A stretch of 64,000 nucleotides of DNA from Corticibacter populi (GCF_004217315.1 NZ_SGWR01000003.1:620001-684000); one strand, 5' to 3'. Positions 44,092 to 52,989 are shown, counted from the stretch's first letter. Notes: generated by a model from the sequence alone, not told the origin. Translations and numbers: made by a program.

Positions 44092-44780
44092 ACTTCGGTG
44101 TCGTCCGGGACAACCTGCCCTATCTGCTGCTGGGCGCCTGGCCCGACGGGCCGCTGGGCGGCGCGGCGCTCACGCTGGTGCTGAGCGCGCTCTCGGGGCT
44201 GGCGGCCGCCAGCGTCGGACTGGTGCTGGGCATTGCACTGGCACTGGTGCGGAACCGCTGGCTGCACGCGGCGGTGCTCGCTGTGCTGGCGTTCTTTCGC
44301 GCCATCCCGGTGCTGCTGCTGATCTTCTGGGTCTACTTCCTGCTGCCGGTGGCCTTTGGCCTGGACGTGCCCAAACTGTTCACGGTGGTGGTGGCGCTGT
44401 CGCTGGTCGGTGGCGCCTATCTGGCGCATTCGGTGTATTCCGGCATCCAGAGCCTGGCGGCGGGCCAGTGGCTGGCCGCTGCCGCGCTGGGCATGACGCG
44501 CTGGCAGGTGCTGCGGCTGGTGCTGCTGCCGCAGGCGCTGCCGATGATGGCGCCATCCTTCATCAACCAATGGGTGTCGCTGATCAAGGACACCTCGCTG
44601 GCCTATGTGATCGGCGTGGCCGAACTCTCCTTCGTGGCCACCCAGGTCAGCAATCGGGTGATGGTCTATCCGGCCGAGATCTTCTTGGCCGTGGCGCTGA
44701 TCTATTACCTGTTCTGCGCTTCGCTGGACCTGGGCTCCGGTTGGCTGAGCCGGCGCTATGCCCACATCCCGCAGCTGTGA
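44088..44780 (+). CDS. Amino acid ABC transporter permease
   Basis: A 230-residue second permease of the same importer. It has the HisMQ pattern with LFFRAIPVLLLIFWVYFLLPV-like helices (here LAFFRAIPVLLLIFWVYFLLP) and the EAA loop MTRWQVLRLVLLPQALPMMAPSFINQWVSLIKDTSLAYVIGVAELSFVATQV. Translation is coupled to the first permease gene through an ATGA overlap at 44088. Its stop codon merges into a dispersed inverted-repeat element. The missing ATPase must be encoded elsewhere or shared with another importer. Confidence 0.92.
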   Translation: MNFGVVRDNLPYLLLGAWPDGPLGGAALTLVLSALSGLAAASVGLVLGIALALVRNRWLHAAVLAVLAFFRAIPVLLLIFWVYFLLPVAFGLDVPKLFTVVVALSLVGGAYLAHSVYSGIQSLAAGQWLAAAALGMTRWQVLRLVLLPQALPMMAPSFINQWVSLIKDTSLAYVIGVAELSFVATQVSNRVMVYPAEIFLAVALIYYLFCASLDLGSGWLSRRYAHIPQL

Positions 44781-44881
44781 GAACCTGTTTACGATCTTTT
44801 CGCGGGCCACGTCGCCCTCGCAGGCGATGCGATGCAAGGCGCAAACCGCAAACCGCAGTCGGGCCGGTGAACAGGTTCTGA
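44778..44881. repeat. Dispersed GAACCTGTT element, copy 2
   Basis: AGAACCTGTT (44780-44789) and AACAGGTTCT (44870-44879) are inverted ends around about 80 bp. The first 32 nt match the reverse complement of copy 1 (6649-6680) at 30 positions, including the block ACGATCTTTTCGCGGG. It starts at the TGA of the permease gene and lies before a convergent gene. Confidence 0.75.
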
Positions 44882-44910
44882 GAGGCGGTTCTGATAACAG
44901 GCTCAGTGAT

Positions 44911-45606
44911 TCAGCGCTTTGCGGCGAGCTGCTGGCGGCGGAACAGCCACAGCGCGTAGGCGAAAACAAAGGGCAGCAGCAGTTCGATGCCTTCCTCGTA
45001 GCCGCCGATGAAGCGGCCGGCCAGGCCATCGATGTGGGGGCCGCCCCATTCGACCAGGCCATTGATCAGCCGGTCGAGGAACTTGGAGAAGGCCGTCAGC
45101 AAAAAGCCGGTCACGAAGACCCTGGCCCAGGCCGGCTGCAGTGCGGCGCGCACACTGCCGCTGGCGCGCACATAGGCGAGCAACTGGCGCAGGCCTACCA
45201 CCACGGTGGCCAATAGCGCCAGCGTGAAGATGGCTGCCAGCAGCTTGTGCCAGATGGGCGGCAGCGGGTTCATGTAGAAGGAGACCTTGAGCATGGTCGA
45301 GTGGGTGATCTCGCTGTGCTGCCAGTCGGCCTCGCGCATGCCGCCGAAAAGCGCCATCACGCCGCAGGTCAGCAGCGGCTTGACGCGCGGATGCCAGGGG
45401 TCGAGGCACCAGGCGCCCAGGATGATCCAGGCGGGGGTGCTCAGGCCTTCGATCGGGCCCTGCTCATTGAACAGAATGGAAAATTGCTCGGGTGTGGCAA
45501 AGAGCACCGCCAGCATGATCAGCGCCAGCCAGATGCCGATGGCGATGAAGAGGCGGCGCATGGCCTGTGGCGTGTCGGTTTCGATGGGCACCGTTTTCTC
45601 CTGCAT
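44911..45606 (-). CDS. Membrane protein of unknown function
   Basis: A 231-residue protein that I do not recognise. It has about five to six hydrophobic segments: RLFIAIGIWLALIMLAVLFA near residues 17-36, then TPAWIILGAWCL, VKPLLTCGVMALFGGM, IWHKLLAAIFTLALLATVVVGL, RVFVTGFLLTAFSKFLDRLI, and the C-terminal LLLPFVFAYALWLFRR. Charged or polar residues in MREADWQHSEITHSTM and WGGPHIDGLAGRFIGGYEEGIE lie in loops and could mark an active or binding site. ATG 45606 is preferred over upstream in-frame starts. It is divergent from the MFS transporter gene. Confidence 0.65.
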   Translation of the reverse strand: MQEKTVPIETDTPQAMRRLFIAIGIWLALIMLAVLFATPEQFSILFNEQGPIEGLSTPAWIILGAWCLDPWHPRVKPLLTCGVMALFGGMREADWQHSEITHSTMLKVSFYMNPLPPIWHKLLAAIFTLALLATVVVGLRQLLAYVRASGSVRAALQPAWARVFVTGFLLTAFSKFLDRLINGLVEWGGPHIDGLAGRFIGGYEEGIELLLPFVFAYALWLFRRQQLAAKR

Positions 45607-45766
45607 GAGGACAAGAACAAGGGCGCTATTGTCTGCCAACTTTGGTGATGCGGGTGTCTGCGCTGCCATGCCGGAGGCAGGCCCTGCGCCATGCCTTGCC
45701 ATAATGCGGGCCCATCCATCACCGATCCGCAGCGGCTTTTCCGCCCCGAAGCCCTGTTCGTCTGCC

Positions 45767-47191
45767 ATGTCCCCCATTCGCTTCACGACCGAGGAACGCC
45801 TGCTGCTGTGGCTGGTGGCACTGGGCTTTTTCATGCAGTCGCTCGACGCGACCATCGTCAACACCGCGCTGCCCAGCATTGCCGCCAGCCTGGCCGAGAG
45901 CCCGCTGCGCATGCAGTCGGCGGTGGTGGCCTATGCGCTGACCATGGCGGCGCTGATTCCGGCCTCGGGCTGGCTGGCCGACCGCTTCGGCACGCGGCGC
46001 ATCTTCACGCTGGCGGCGCTGCTGTTCGCGCTCGGTTCGCTGGCCTGCGCGCTCGCGCCCAGCCTGGGCTGGCTGGTGGCCGCGCGCGTGCTGCAGGGGC
46101 TGGGCGGGGCGCTACTGCTGCCGGTGGGCCGGCTGGCGGTGCTGCGCAGCCTTCCGCGCGAGAAGTTCCTCGAGGCCATGAGCTTCGTGGCCATTCCCGG
46201 CCTGATGGGGCAGCTCCTCGGCCCGGCATTGGGTGGTTGGCTGGTCGAGGCCTTGAGCTGGCACTGGATCTTCCTCATCAACCTGCCGGTCGGTCTGCTG
46301 GGGGCCTGGGCCGCCACGCGCTGGATGCCCGACCTGCGCGATGGCACCAGCGGCGCGCTGGACCTGGCCGGCTTCGCGATGCTGACGATGGCGATGGTGT
46401 GCATATCGCTCTCGGTCGATGGCCTGGGCGGGCTGGGCTTTCGCCATGTCACCGTGCTGGTGCTGCTGCTGGCGGGCCTGCTGGCGCTGGCGGCCTATTG
46501 GCTGCATGCGGCGCGTGCGCCCAGGCCGCTGTTCGCGCCCAGCCTGTTTGCGGTGCAAAGCCTGCGCGTGGGCATGCTGGGCAACCTGTTCGCGCGCATC
46601 GGCTCGGGCGCCATGCCCTACATGATCCCGCTCCTGATGCAGTTGAACATGGGCTACAGCCCGGCCCAGGCCGGCATGCTGATGCTGCCGATGGCGCTGG
46701 CCAGCATGGCCAGCAAGCCACTGGTGACGCGCCTGATCCACCGGCACGGCTATCGGCGCGTGCTCATTGCCAACACCTTGCTGCTGGGCCTGTTGATCAT
46801 CGGCTTCGCGCTGATGACGCCCGGACAGCCGCTGTGGTTGCGGGTGGCGCAGATGATGGTGTTCGGCGCCGTCAATTCGATGCAGTTCACCAGCATGAAT
46901 ACCGTCACGCTCAAGGACCTGGGGCCACATCAGGCGAGCGGCGGCAACAGCATGCTGTCGATGGTGCAGATGCTGGGCATGGGGTTTGGCGTGGCGGTGG
47001 CGGCGGCGCTGATCGCGGCTTTCCAGCAGTGGCTGGGCACACCCGATCCGCACCAGAGCCTGCAGGCCTTCCGCGGGGCTTTCGTCTGCATTGGCGTGGT
47101 GACGATGCTGTCGGCCGGGATATTCTGGCAGCTCGATGCCGACGTGCCGCAGGCTGGTGGGGCGTCCGCGAGCGCGGGCACCAACCGCTGA
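45767..47191 (+). CDS. MFS transporter, DHA2 family (MdtD-like)
   Basis: A 474-residue drug:proton antiporter-type transporter with about 14 helices. Motif A is visible as SGWLADRFGTRRIF, the family helix-1 LGFFMQSLDATIVNTALPSIAASL near residue 17, and the antiporter motif C as MGQLLGPALGGWLVEALSWHWIFLINLPVG. The pattern is closest to the MdtD/HsrA subgroup. ATG 45767 gives the family N-terminus MSPIRFTTEERLLLWLVALGFF; longer frames upstream are not supported. The substrate is unknown. Confidence 0.88.
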   Translation: MSPIRFTTEERLLLWLVALGFFMQSLDATIVNTALPSIAASLAESPLRMQSAVVAYALTMAALIPASGWLADRFGTRRIFTLAALLFALGSLACALAPSLGWLVAARVLQGLGGALLLPVGRLAVLRSLPREKFLEAMSFVAIPGLMGQLLGPALGGWLVEALSWHWIFLINLPVGLLGAWAATRWMPDLRDGTSGALDLAGFAMLTMAMVCISLSVDGLGGLGFRHVTVLVLLLAGLLALAAYWLHAARAPRPLFAPSLFAVQSLRVGMLGNLFARIGSGAMPYMIPLLMQLNMGYSPAQAGMLMLPMALASMASKPLVTRLIHRHGYRRVLIANTLLLGLLIIGFALMTPGQPLWLRVAQMMVFGAVNSMQFTSMNTVTLKDLGPHQASGGNSMLSMVQMLGMGFGVAVAAALIAAFQQWLGTPDPHQSLQAFRGAFVCIGVVTMLSAGIFWQLDADVPQAGGASASAGTNR

Positions 47192-47278
47192 TCGCTGACT
47201 GGCGACTGCCGATCGCGGCCGCTTTGACCCATAATGGGCCATCCCGAACGATGGCCTTCCCCGCGCTCCACATTCATC

Positions 47279-48808
47279 ATGCGTAAAACATTCATGGGCG
47301 TGCGCCTGCGGCGCTTGCGTGAAGAAAAAGGGCTGACGCAGGCGGCACTGGCGCGGACGCTGGAGCTCTCGCCCAGCTACCTGAACCAGCTCGAGCAAAA
47401 TCAGCGGCCGATGACGGTGGCGGTGTTGCTGAAGATCAACGCGGTCTTCGGCGAGGACATCCAGCGCTTTGCCGAGGACGATTCCGCCCACCTGATTGCC
47501 GAGTTGCGCGAGATCTCCACCGACCTGCCTACCGGCGCCGGCCAGGGCGCCAGCGGCGAGATCGCGCTCGCCGAGATCAAGGAACTGGTGGCCAACATGC
47601 CCGGCGTGGCGCGGGCACTGGTCAACCTGCACAACCAGCGGCGCCAGCTGATGGAACAGCTCGAGGCGCTGGCGCAGCAAATGGACGGCGAGCGCCTGGG
47701 CGATGGCCCGGCCGCGCGTGGCCCCACCGATGTGGCCGGCAAGGGGCCAGCCGTCGCCAGCCTGCTCCAGGCCCAGCCGCAAGCCTACGAGGAGGTGCGC
47801 AACTTCTTCTTCGTCAACAACAACCATTTTGCCCGGCTCGACGATGCCGCCGAGGCCTTTGCACGGCAGTGGCGCCTGCCGGCCGGCGCGGGCGCCGAGG
47901 CCGCGCTGGTCCAGCACCTGCAGCAGCGCCATGGCGTGCACACCGTGTATCACTCCGAGCTGGCCGGCGCGCGCACGCCGTCAGCGACCCAGGCGCTGGA
48001 GGTGGTGCGGCGCTTCGAGCCGGCCAGCCGCACGTTGACGATCCAGGCCAGCCTCACGCCGGGCCAGCGCGCCTTCCAGCTGGCCACGCAATTCGCGCTG
48101 CTGGAGATGGACGGGCCCATCCGCCAACTGGTGCACGGCGCGCAACTGGCCTCCGCGCAGGCGCCCAGCCTGGCGCGCATCGGCCTGGCCAACTACGTGG
48201 CCGGCGCGCTGCTGCTGCCCTACACCGCCTTCCTGCAGGAGGCGCAGCAGTGCCGTTATGACATCGAATGGCTGTCGCGCCAGTACGGCGTGGGCTTCGA
48301 GACCATCTGCCACCGCCTCTCGACGCTGCAGCGCCCGCACCACCGCGGCATTCCGTTCTTCTTCATCCGCGTGGACCGGGCCGGCAACATTTCCAAGCGG
48401 CAGTCGGCCACGCATTTCCACTTCTCCAAGATCGGTGGCACCTGCCCGCTGTGGAACGTCTATGAAGCCTTTGCGCAGCCCGGCCGGGTGATGGTGCAGG
48501 TCGCGCGCATGCCCGATGGCCGCACCTATCTGTGGGTGGCGCGCACCGTCAGCAGCGAGGGGCCGGGCTGGGGCCGGCCGGGCAAGACCTTTTCGGTGGC
48601 GCTGGGCTGCGACATCCGCCACGCCGAGGAGCTGGTGTACTCCAAGGGCCTGAACCTGCACGACCCGGAGGCGGCCGTACCCATCGGCATGGGCTGCAAG
48701 GTGTGCGAGCGCGAGGCCTGCATGCAGCGCGCCTTTCCGCCGATCGGCAAGCCGCTGCGCGTCGACGAGAACCAAAGCCAGCTCGAACCCTATCTGGTGC
48801 AACTCTGA
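47279..48808 (+). CDS. XRE-family short-chain fatty acid regulator (ScfR/RamB type)
   Basis: A 509-residue regulator with an N-terminal XRE helix-turn-helix (MGVRLRRLREEKGLTQAALARTLELSPSYLNQLEQNQRPMTVAVLLKI, about residues 6-53) and an IrrE-like middle domain (YHSELAGARTPSATQ, LATQFALLEMDGPIRQLV). The degenerate Zn-peptidase region lacks a clear HExxH. The C-terminal Cys-containing domain (ISKRQSATHFHFSKIGGTCPLWNVYEAF, MGCKVCEREACMQRAFPP) is typical of ScfR/RamB. Family members control propionate, acetate and glyoxylate genes in response to acyl-CoA levels. None of those genes is adjacent, so its targets are elsewhere. Confidence 0.88.
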   Translation: MRKTFMGVRLRRLREEKGLTQAALARTLELSPSYLNQLEQNQRPMTVAVLLKINAVFGEDIQRFAEDDSAHLIAELREISTDLPTGAGQGASGEIALAEIKELVANMPGVARALVNLHNQRRQLMEQLEALAQQMDGERLGDGPAARGPTDVAGKGPAVASLLQAQPQAYEEVRNFFFVNNNHFARLDDAAEAFARQWRLPAGAGAEAALVQHLQQRHGVHTVYHSELAGARTPSATQALEVVRRFEPASRTLTIQASLTPGQRAFQLATQFALLEMDGPIRQLVHGAQLASAQAPSLARIGLANYVAGALLLPYTAFLQEAQQCRYDIEWLSRQYGVGFETICHRLSTLQRPHHRGIPFFFIRVDRAGNISKRQSATHFHFSKIGGTCPLWNVYEAFAQPGRVMVQVARMPDGRTYLWVARTVSSEGPGWGRPGKTFSVALGCDIRHAEELVYSKGLNLHDPEAAVPIGMGCKVCEREACMQRAFPPIGKPLRVDENQSQLEPYLVQL

Positions 48809-48840
48809 GAACAGGTTCTGAGAACAGGTTCCGAGAACGG
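48806..48840. repeat. Dispersed element relative, tandem copy 3
   Basis: Starting in the TGA of the ScfR-type gene, GAGAACAGGTTCT and GAGAACAGGTTCC (48807-48832) form a 13-bp tandem, followed by GAGAACGG. This matches the AACAGGTTCT arm of the elements at 6630-6680 and 44780-44879 and lies between convergent genes. Confidence 0.65.
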
Positions 48841-48846
48841 AGCCGT

Positions 48847-49701
48847 TCAGGGTGCCAGTTCGAGCAGCACCGGCTGGTGATCCGAGACCTGGGTCTGGCC
48901 ATCGACGCGCAGCGCCGTCAGGTGCGGCAGCAGCGAGCCGCTGGCGAAGAAGAAGTCGCAGGCGACCGGCAGCGGGCCATAGCGCCGGTCGAACAGACGG
49001 AAGGTGGGCGCATGCGGCTGGCCCGGATGCAGATGCTGCCACACATCGTGCCAGCCTTCGTCCAGTCCATCGCAGCGTTGCTGGATCAGCGCATGGTCGG
49101 CGTCACTCGCCTCGAGGTTGAAGTCGCCGCACAGCAGTGTATGGCGCGCCTGCGCGCGGGCCTGGAAGGGGCTGCCGGCCTCGCCCGGTTGCGGCGGCCG
49201 CGCGGCATGTCCGGCATATTCGGCCAGCAATTGCCGCAGCGCAGCGGCCTGGGCACTGCGCTGGCTGCGCGAATAGTATTCCAGGTGCGTGGTCAGCACG
49301 CGCAGCGGGCCCAGGCCTGGCGCATCCACCGTCACGCAGGTGCACATGCGCGGCATGCTCTCCACCGCCGGGTCGGGCGGGTAGGGCAGCGCATGGTGTT
49401 GCACCTGCAGGGCCGGCAGGCGCGTGGCAATCAGGTTGCCAAAGTGCTGCGGCTGGCCGGCCGCGTCCCAGGTTTGCAGCGCGGCGCCGAAGAAGACCTG
49501 AAAGCCCGGCAGCAGCGCGGCGATCTGCGCGGCCTGGTCGATGCCGGCCTCGCCCTGCAGCATGGGCCAGTTGCTGGCGATTTCCTGCAGGCACAGCACG
49601 TCGAAGTCGGCCATGTTGCGGGCATGCTCGATGATGCGGCGCGGGCTGACGATGCCGTCAAGGCCACAGCACCACTGGGTGTTCCAGGTGAGGATTTGCA
49701 T
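48847..49701 (-). CDS. Endonuclease/exonuclease/phosphatase-family hydrolase
   Basis: A 284-residue EEP-fold, Mg-dependent phosphodiesterase or phosphatase. It has the fold's catalytic blocks: MQILTWNTQW at the N-terminus, DVLCLQEIASNW (metal Glu), TTHLEYYSRSQRSAQ (His/Tyr), LLCGDFNLEASD (Asp/Asn) and the terminal SDHQPVLLEL. No signal peptide is seen, so it should be cytoplasmic. It is the last gene after a UgpCBAE-like importer operon, 41 bp downstream of ugpE, the place where ugpQ often lies. It may therefore cleave imported phosphodiesters. The specific substrate is unproven. Confidence 0.85.
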   Translation of the reverse strand: MQILTWNTQWCCGLDGIVSPRRIIEHARNMADFDVLCLQEIASNWPMLQGEAGIDQAAQIAALLPGFQVFFGAALQTWDAAGQPQHFGNLIATRLPALQVQHHALPYPPDPAVESMPRMCTCVTVDAPGLGPLRVLTTHLEYYSRSQRSAQAAALRQLLAEYAGHAARPPQPGEAGSPFQARAQARHTLLCGDFNLEASDADHALIQQRCDGLDEGWHDVWQHLHPGQPHAPTFRLFDRRYGPLPVACDFFFASGSLLPHLTALRVDGQTQVSDHQPVLLELAP

Positions 49702-49742
49702 GGCAGCTTGGGGTGGATTCCGGAATGCGGGCTTTCCCGGTC

Positions 49743-50603
49743 TTACTTGATGCCCGCGCGCATGAAGCTTTGCACGAATTGTCGCTGGAACAGCAGAAAA
49801 CCCAGCAGCAACGGTGCCGAGGTCATGAGTGTGGCGGCACTGATGATGGCCCAGTCCACGCCCTGTTCGACCGAGGAGAACACCTGCAGGCCCACCGTGA
49901 GCGTGCGCGACTGCACGCTGTTGGTGACGATCAGCGGCCACAGGAAGTTGTTCCAGTGGTAGCTCACCGAGACCAGTCCGAAGGCCACGTAGATCGGGCG
50001 CGCCAGCGGCACGTAGATGCGCAGCAGGATCTGCAGCGCGCTGGCGCCCTCGACGCGGGCGGCATCGACCAGTTCCTTGGGCACGCCCATGAAGGTCTGG
50101 CGCAGCAGGAAGATGGCCAGCGCCGAGGCGAAGTAGGGCAGGCCGATGGCGAAGATGCTGTCGACCAGGCCCAGCCGGGTGATGGTCTGGTAATTCTCGA
50201 CCAGCAGCAGGTCCGGCATCACGGTCAGCTGCACCAGCACCAGCGCGAAGGCCAGGTCGCGACCGGGAAACGCAAAGCGCGCGAAGGCATAGGCGGCCAG
50301 CGTGCTGAGCACCAGTTGCACGGCCAGGACCATGATCACCAGCAGCGTGGTGTTGAGGAAATAGCGCGCGAAGGGCGCGGCCTGCCAGGCATCGCGGAAG
50401 TTCTGCAGCGTCAGCGGTGCGCGCCAGTCGAAGCGGGCGGCATATTCGGGCGGATGAAAGGCCGTCCACACTGCGAACAGCAGCGGCAGAATCCACAGCA
50501 GCGCCAGCAGCCAGGCCGCGGTGGTGTCGAGCCGGCCCGGCGCATAGAGGCCGCGCGAAGGCCTTGTCGCAGCCGGTGCGGCGCGGGAGGCGGGGGCGTT
50601 CAT
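49743..50603 (-). CDS. ugpE: Carbohydrate/glycerol-3-phosphate-type ABC permease (UgpE-like)
   Basis: A 286-residue inner-membrane permease of the MalG/UgpE group with six helices. The EAA loop reads VPKELVDAARVEGASALQILLRIYVPLARPIYVAFGLVSVSYHWNNFLWPLI, matching UgpE, with an N-terminal LLALLWILPLLFAVWTAFHPPEY. Its start overlaps the end of the ugpA-like gene by four bases. The assignment to sn-glycerol-3-phosphate or glycerophosphodiesters rests on the whole operon. Confidence 0.88.
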   Translation of the reverse strand: MNAPASRAAPAATRPSRGLYAPGRLDTTAAWLLALLWILPLLFAVWTAFHPPEYAARFDWRAPLTLQNFRDAWQAAPFARYFLNTTLLVIMVLAVQLVLSTLAAYAFARFAFPGRDLAFALVLVQLTVMPDLLLVENYQTITRLGLVDSIFAIGLPYFASALAIFLLRQTFMGVPKELVDAARVEGASALQILLRIYVPLARPIYVAFGLVSVSYHWNNFLWPLIVTNSVQSRTLTVGLQVFSSVEQGVDWAIISAATLMTSAPLLLGFLLFQRQFVQSFMRAGIK

Positions 50604-51499
50604 TGGTAGTGGACCTTCTTGTCGACGGTGAAGAACTGCAGCAGCGTCACTCCCACCAGCAGCACCACCAGCACCATGGTCAGCGCGGCGGCGCCAGCGG
50701 TGTCCCAGTATTTGAAGCCGACTTCATAGAGGCGGTAGAGCAGCAGCGTCGAGGCGTTGTCCGGTCCGCCACGCGTGAGTACGAACAGGTGATCGACGGT
50801 GCGAAAGGCGTTGATGACCGAATTGACCAGCACGAACAGCGTGGTGGGCATCAAGAGCGGCCACTGCACGCGCCAGAAGAAGGTCCAGCGCGGCGTGCCT
50901 TCGATGGCGGCGGCCTCGCGCAGGCTGGGATTGAAGGACTGCAGCGCGGCCAGGTAGAAGATCATGAAAAGCCCGGCTTCCTTCCACACCGCCACCAGGA
51001 TCACGCAGGCCAGCGCGGTGGACGGGTCGCCCAGCCAGTTGTGCGAGCCGAAACCCAGTGCCAGCATCAGGCGCTCGAGCAGGCCATATTGCGGCGTGAA
51101 GAAGAACAGCCAGATGTTGGCCACCGCGATCATCGGCAGCACCGTTGGCGTGAAGAAGGCCAGGCGCAGAAAGCCCCGGCCGATCAGTTTCTCGTTGACC
51201 CACAGCGCCATCAGCAGTGCCAGGCCGATCGACAGCGGGATGCTGGCCAGCGCATACCAGAGGTTGTTGAAGAGCGCCTTCCAGAAGATCGGGTCGGCGG
51301 CCATCACGGCGTAGTTCTCCAGCCCGACCCAGCTGGCCGCGCGCCGGCCCTTGGGGGTGGAGTAGAAGCTGTCGATCAGCGTGGTGATGGTGGGCAGGTG
51401 CGTGAAGGCCAGCAGGATCAGCATGGCCGGCAGCAGCAGCAGCCAGGCATACACGGCCGTCAGCGTGCGCTGCGGCGACGATGGAGTCGGGGAAGACAT
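50600..51499 (-). CDS. ugpA: Carbohydrate/glycerol-3-phosphate-type ABC permease (UgpA-like)
   Basis: A 299-residue permease of the MalF/UgpA group. Six helices and the EAA loop LREAAAIEGTPRWTFFWRVQWPLLMPTTLFVLVNSVINAFRTVDHLFVLTRGGP are clear; the Gly-Gly-Pro after the loop is typical of sugar and glycerol-phosphate importers. ATG 51499 gives MSSPTPSSPQRTLTAVYAWLLLLPA; the frame runs a little further upstream. A long hairpin separates it from the upstream binding-protein gene. Confidence 0.88.
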   Translation of the reverse strand: MSSPTPSSPQRTLTAVYAWLLLLPAMLILLAFTHLPTITTLIDSFYSTPKGRRAASWVGLENYAVMAADPIFWKALFNNLWYALASIPLSIGLALLMALWVNEKLIGRGFLRLAFFTPTVLPMIAVANIWLFFFTPQYGLLERLMLALGFGSHNWLGDPSTALACVILVAVWKEAGLFMIFYLAALQSFNPSLREAAAIEGTPRWTFFWRVQWPLLMPTTLFVLVNSVINAFRTVDHLFVLTRGGPDNASTLLLYRLYEVGFKYWDTAGAAALTMVLVVLLVGVTLLQFFTVDKKVHYQ

Positions 51500-51521
51500 G
51501 GAGGGATTCGGGGAAGGGGGT

Positions 51522-51553
51522 GTGCCGGCGCTGCGCAAGGGCAGCGCCGGCAC
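51522..51553. terminator. Strong hairpin between ugpB-like and ugpA-like genes
   Basis: GTGCCGGCGCTGC (51522-51534) and GCAGCGCCGGCAC (51541-51553) form a perfect 13-bp stem with a 6-nt loop, flanked by a further GGGATTC/GAATCCC pairing (51503-51509 with 51554-51560). There is no T-run. It resembles the intergenic stems that protect binding-protein messages and reduce permease expression. Confidence 0.7.
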
Positions 51554-51581
51554 GAATCCCCTGAGTGCCTGCTCTTACCGA

Positions 51582-52886
51582 TTACTGATAGGGGCGCAGC
51601 AGGCGGGTGGCTTCCTGCTGGGCGTCCTGGAGGGCCTGGGCCGGCGTCTTCTTGCCGGTCAGCGCGGCTTGCAGCGCGTCATCGAGCACCTTGGTCACGC
51701 GCTGGTTGTCGAAGGTCGAGAACTCGGCCACCGAGATCGGCAGCTGGTCGCGTGCCACCAGGGCGGGCGGGAACTCCTCGCCATATTTCTTCAGCGCCGG
51801 CGTGTCGTAGGCGGCCTGCGAGGTGGCGGCATAGCCGGTGTCGATGCTCCACTGGGCGGCGCGTTCGGGCGTGGTGATCCAGCGGATGAACTCGAACGCC
51901 GCCTGCTGCTGCTCGGGCGAGGTTTTCTTGAAGATGTAGAAGTTGCCGCCGCCGGTGGGCGAGCCGCCCTTGAGGCGATGGCCGGGGATGGGACCGACGC
52001 CGAACTCGAAGCCCGCGTTGTTGCGGATGTTGGTCAGGTTGCCGGTGGTGGTGACGACGATGGCGGCTTTCTTCTCGAAGAAGTCCTTGGGGGTGGTGCC
52101 CCACTCGACCACGCCGGCCGGGTGCAGCCCGTCCTTGGCCAGGCCCACCCAGTATTCCAGCGCCTCGATGGCCTTGGGATCGTCGAGGTTGACGGCCGTG
52201 CCCTTGTCGTTGGCCAGGATCACGTCATTGGGCGTGGTCAGGGTCTGGAACAGCCAGTAGGGAAAGCCGCTCGACGGAATCTGCACGCCCCAGGTGGTGA
52301 CGTTGCCATTGGCGTCCTTCTTCGTCAGTTTCTGGGCGTACTCGCGCAATTCCTGCCAGTTGGCGGGGCCGCGCTCCGGGTCCAGTCCGGCTTCCTTGAA
52401 GAGTTCCTTGTTCCAGTAGATCACCACGGTGGAGCGCTGGAACGGAATGCCCCAGGTCTTGCCATCGGTCTGGCTGTTCTTCAGGAAGGCCGGGTAGAAG
52501 CTGCGGAGCCAGGCGCGGTCCTCGTCGGTCTTGATGAACTCGTCGAAGGGCACGATGGCCTCTTCGTCGATCAGCGTGAACATGTCGGTCGACAGCAGCA
52601 CCGCCGTCACGGGCGGCGTGCCGGACTTGAAGCCCGTCAGTGCCTTGACCAGGGTTTCCTGGTAATTGCCCGAGTAGATCGGCTTGATCTGCGTGCCGGC
52701 ATGGGCGCGGCCAAAGTCTTCCGCATAGGCGTCGATCAGCTTGTTGATCGGGCCGCCGACGTTGACGGGGTAGAAGAACGGCACGTCCACGGCGGTCTGG
52801 GCTTGTGCGGCCGTCATCGCGAGCGGCCAGGCCAGCGCGGTCGCGGCAGTGGCTGCGAGCGTCTTCAGAAAGGTCTTGCGTTGCAT
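51582..52886 (-). CDS. ugpB: ABC transporter substrate-binding protein (UgpB-like)
   Basis: A 434-residue periplasmic receptor of the SBP_bac_1 family. The signal peptide is MQRKTFLKTLAATAATALAWPLAMTAAQA, cleaved near residue 29. Mature-domain segments such as VPFFYPVNVGGPINKLIDAYAEDF, KPIYSGNYQETLVKALTGFKSGTPPVTAVL, GIPFQRSTVVIYWNKELFKEAGLDP and GGGNFYIFKKTSPEQQQAAFEFIRWITTPERAAQWSIDTGY follow the UgpB pattern. It lies between the ATPase gene and the permease genes. The ligand is probably glycerol 3-phosphate, a glycerophosphodiester or a related compound; a sugar cannot be excluded. Confidence 0.88.
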   Translation of the reverse strand: MQRKTFLKTLAATAATALAWPLAMTAAQAQTAVDVPFFYPVNVGGPINKLIDAYAEDFGRAHAGTQIKPIYSGNYQETLVKALTGFKSGTPPVTAVLLSTDMFTLIDEEAIVPFDEFIKTDEDRAWLRSFYPAFLKNSQTDGKTWGIPFQRSTVVIYWNKELFKEAGLDPERGPANWQELREYAQKLTKKDANGNVTTWGVQIPSSGFPYWLFQTLTTPNDVILANDKGTAVNLDDPKAIEALEYWVGLAKDGLHPAGVVEWGTTPKDFFEKKAAIVVTTTGNLTNIRNNAGFEFGVGPIPGHRLKGGSPTGGGNFYIFKKTSPEQQQAAFEFIRWITTPERAAQWSIDTGYAATSQAAYDTPALKKYGEEFPPALVARDQLPISVAEFSTFDNQRVTKVLDDALQAALTGKKTPAQALQDAQQEATRLLRPYQ

Positions 52887-52989
52887 GGTGAACTCCTGTG
52901 GGGTCCGGTTGGGGGAAAAGGGGGGGCAATCAGGGCAGGCCAGGGCCTGGCGATGGGGGGCGGCCGCTTCTTGGCTTTTTTGCTTCGTG

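Noticed and set aside
46112-47953. Long minus-strand open frame opposite the MFS and ScfR-type genes
   Set aside because: Antisense shadow; both plus-strand proteins show complete domain motifs.
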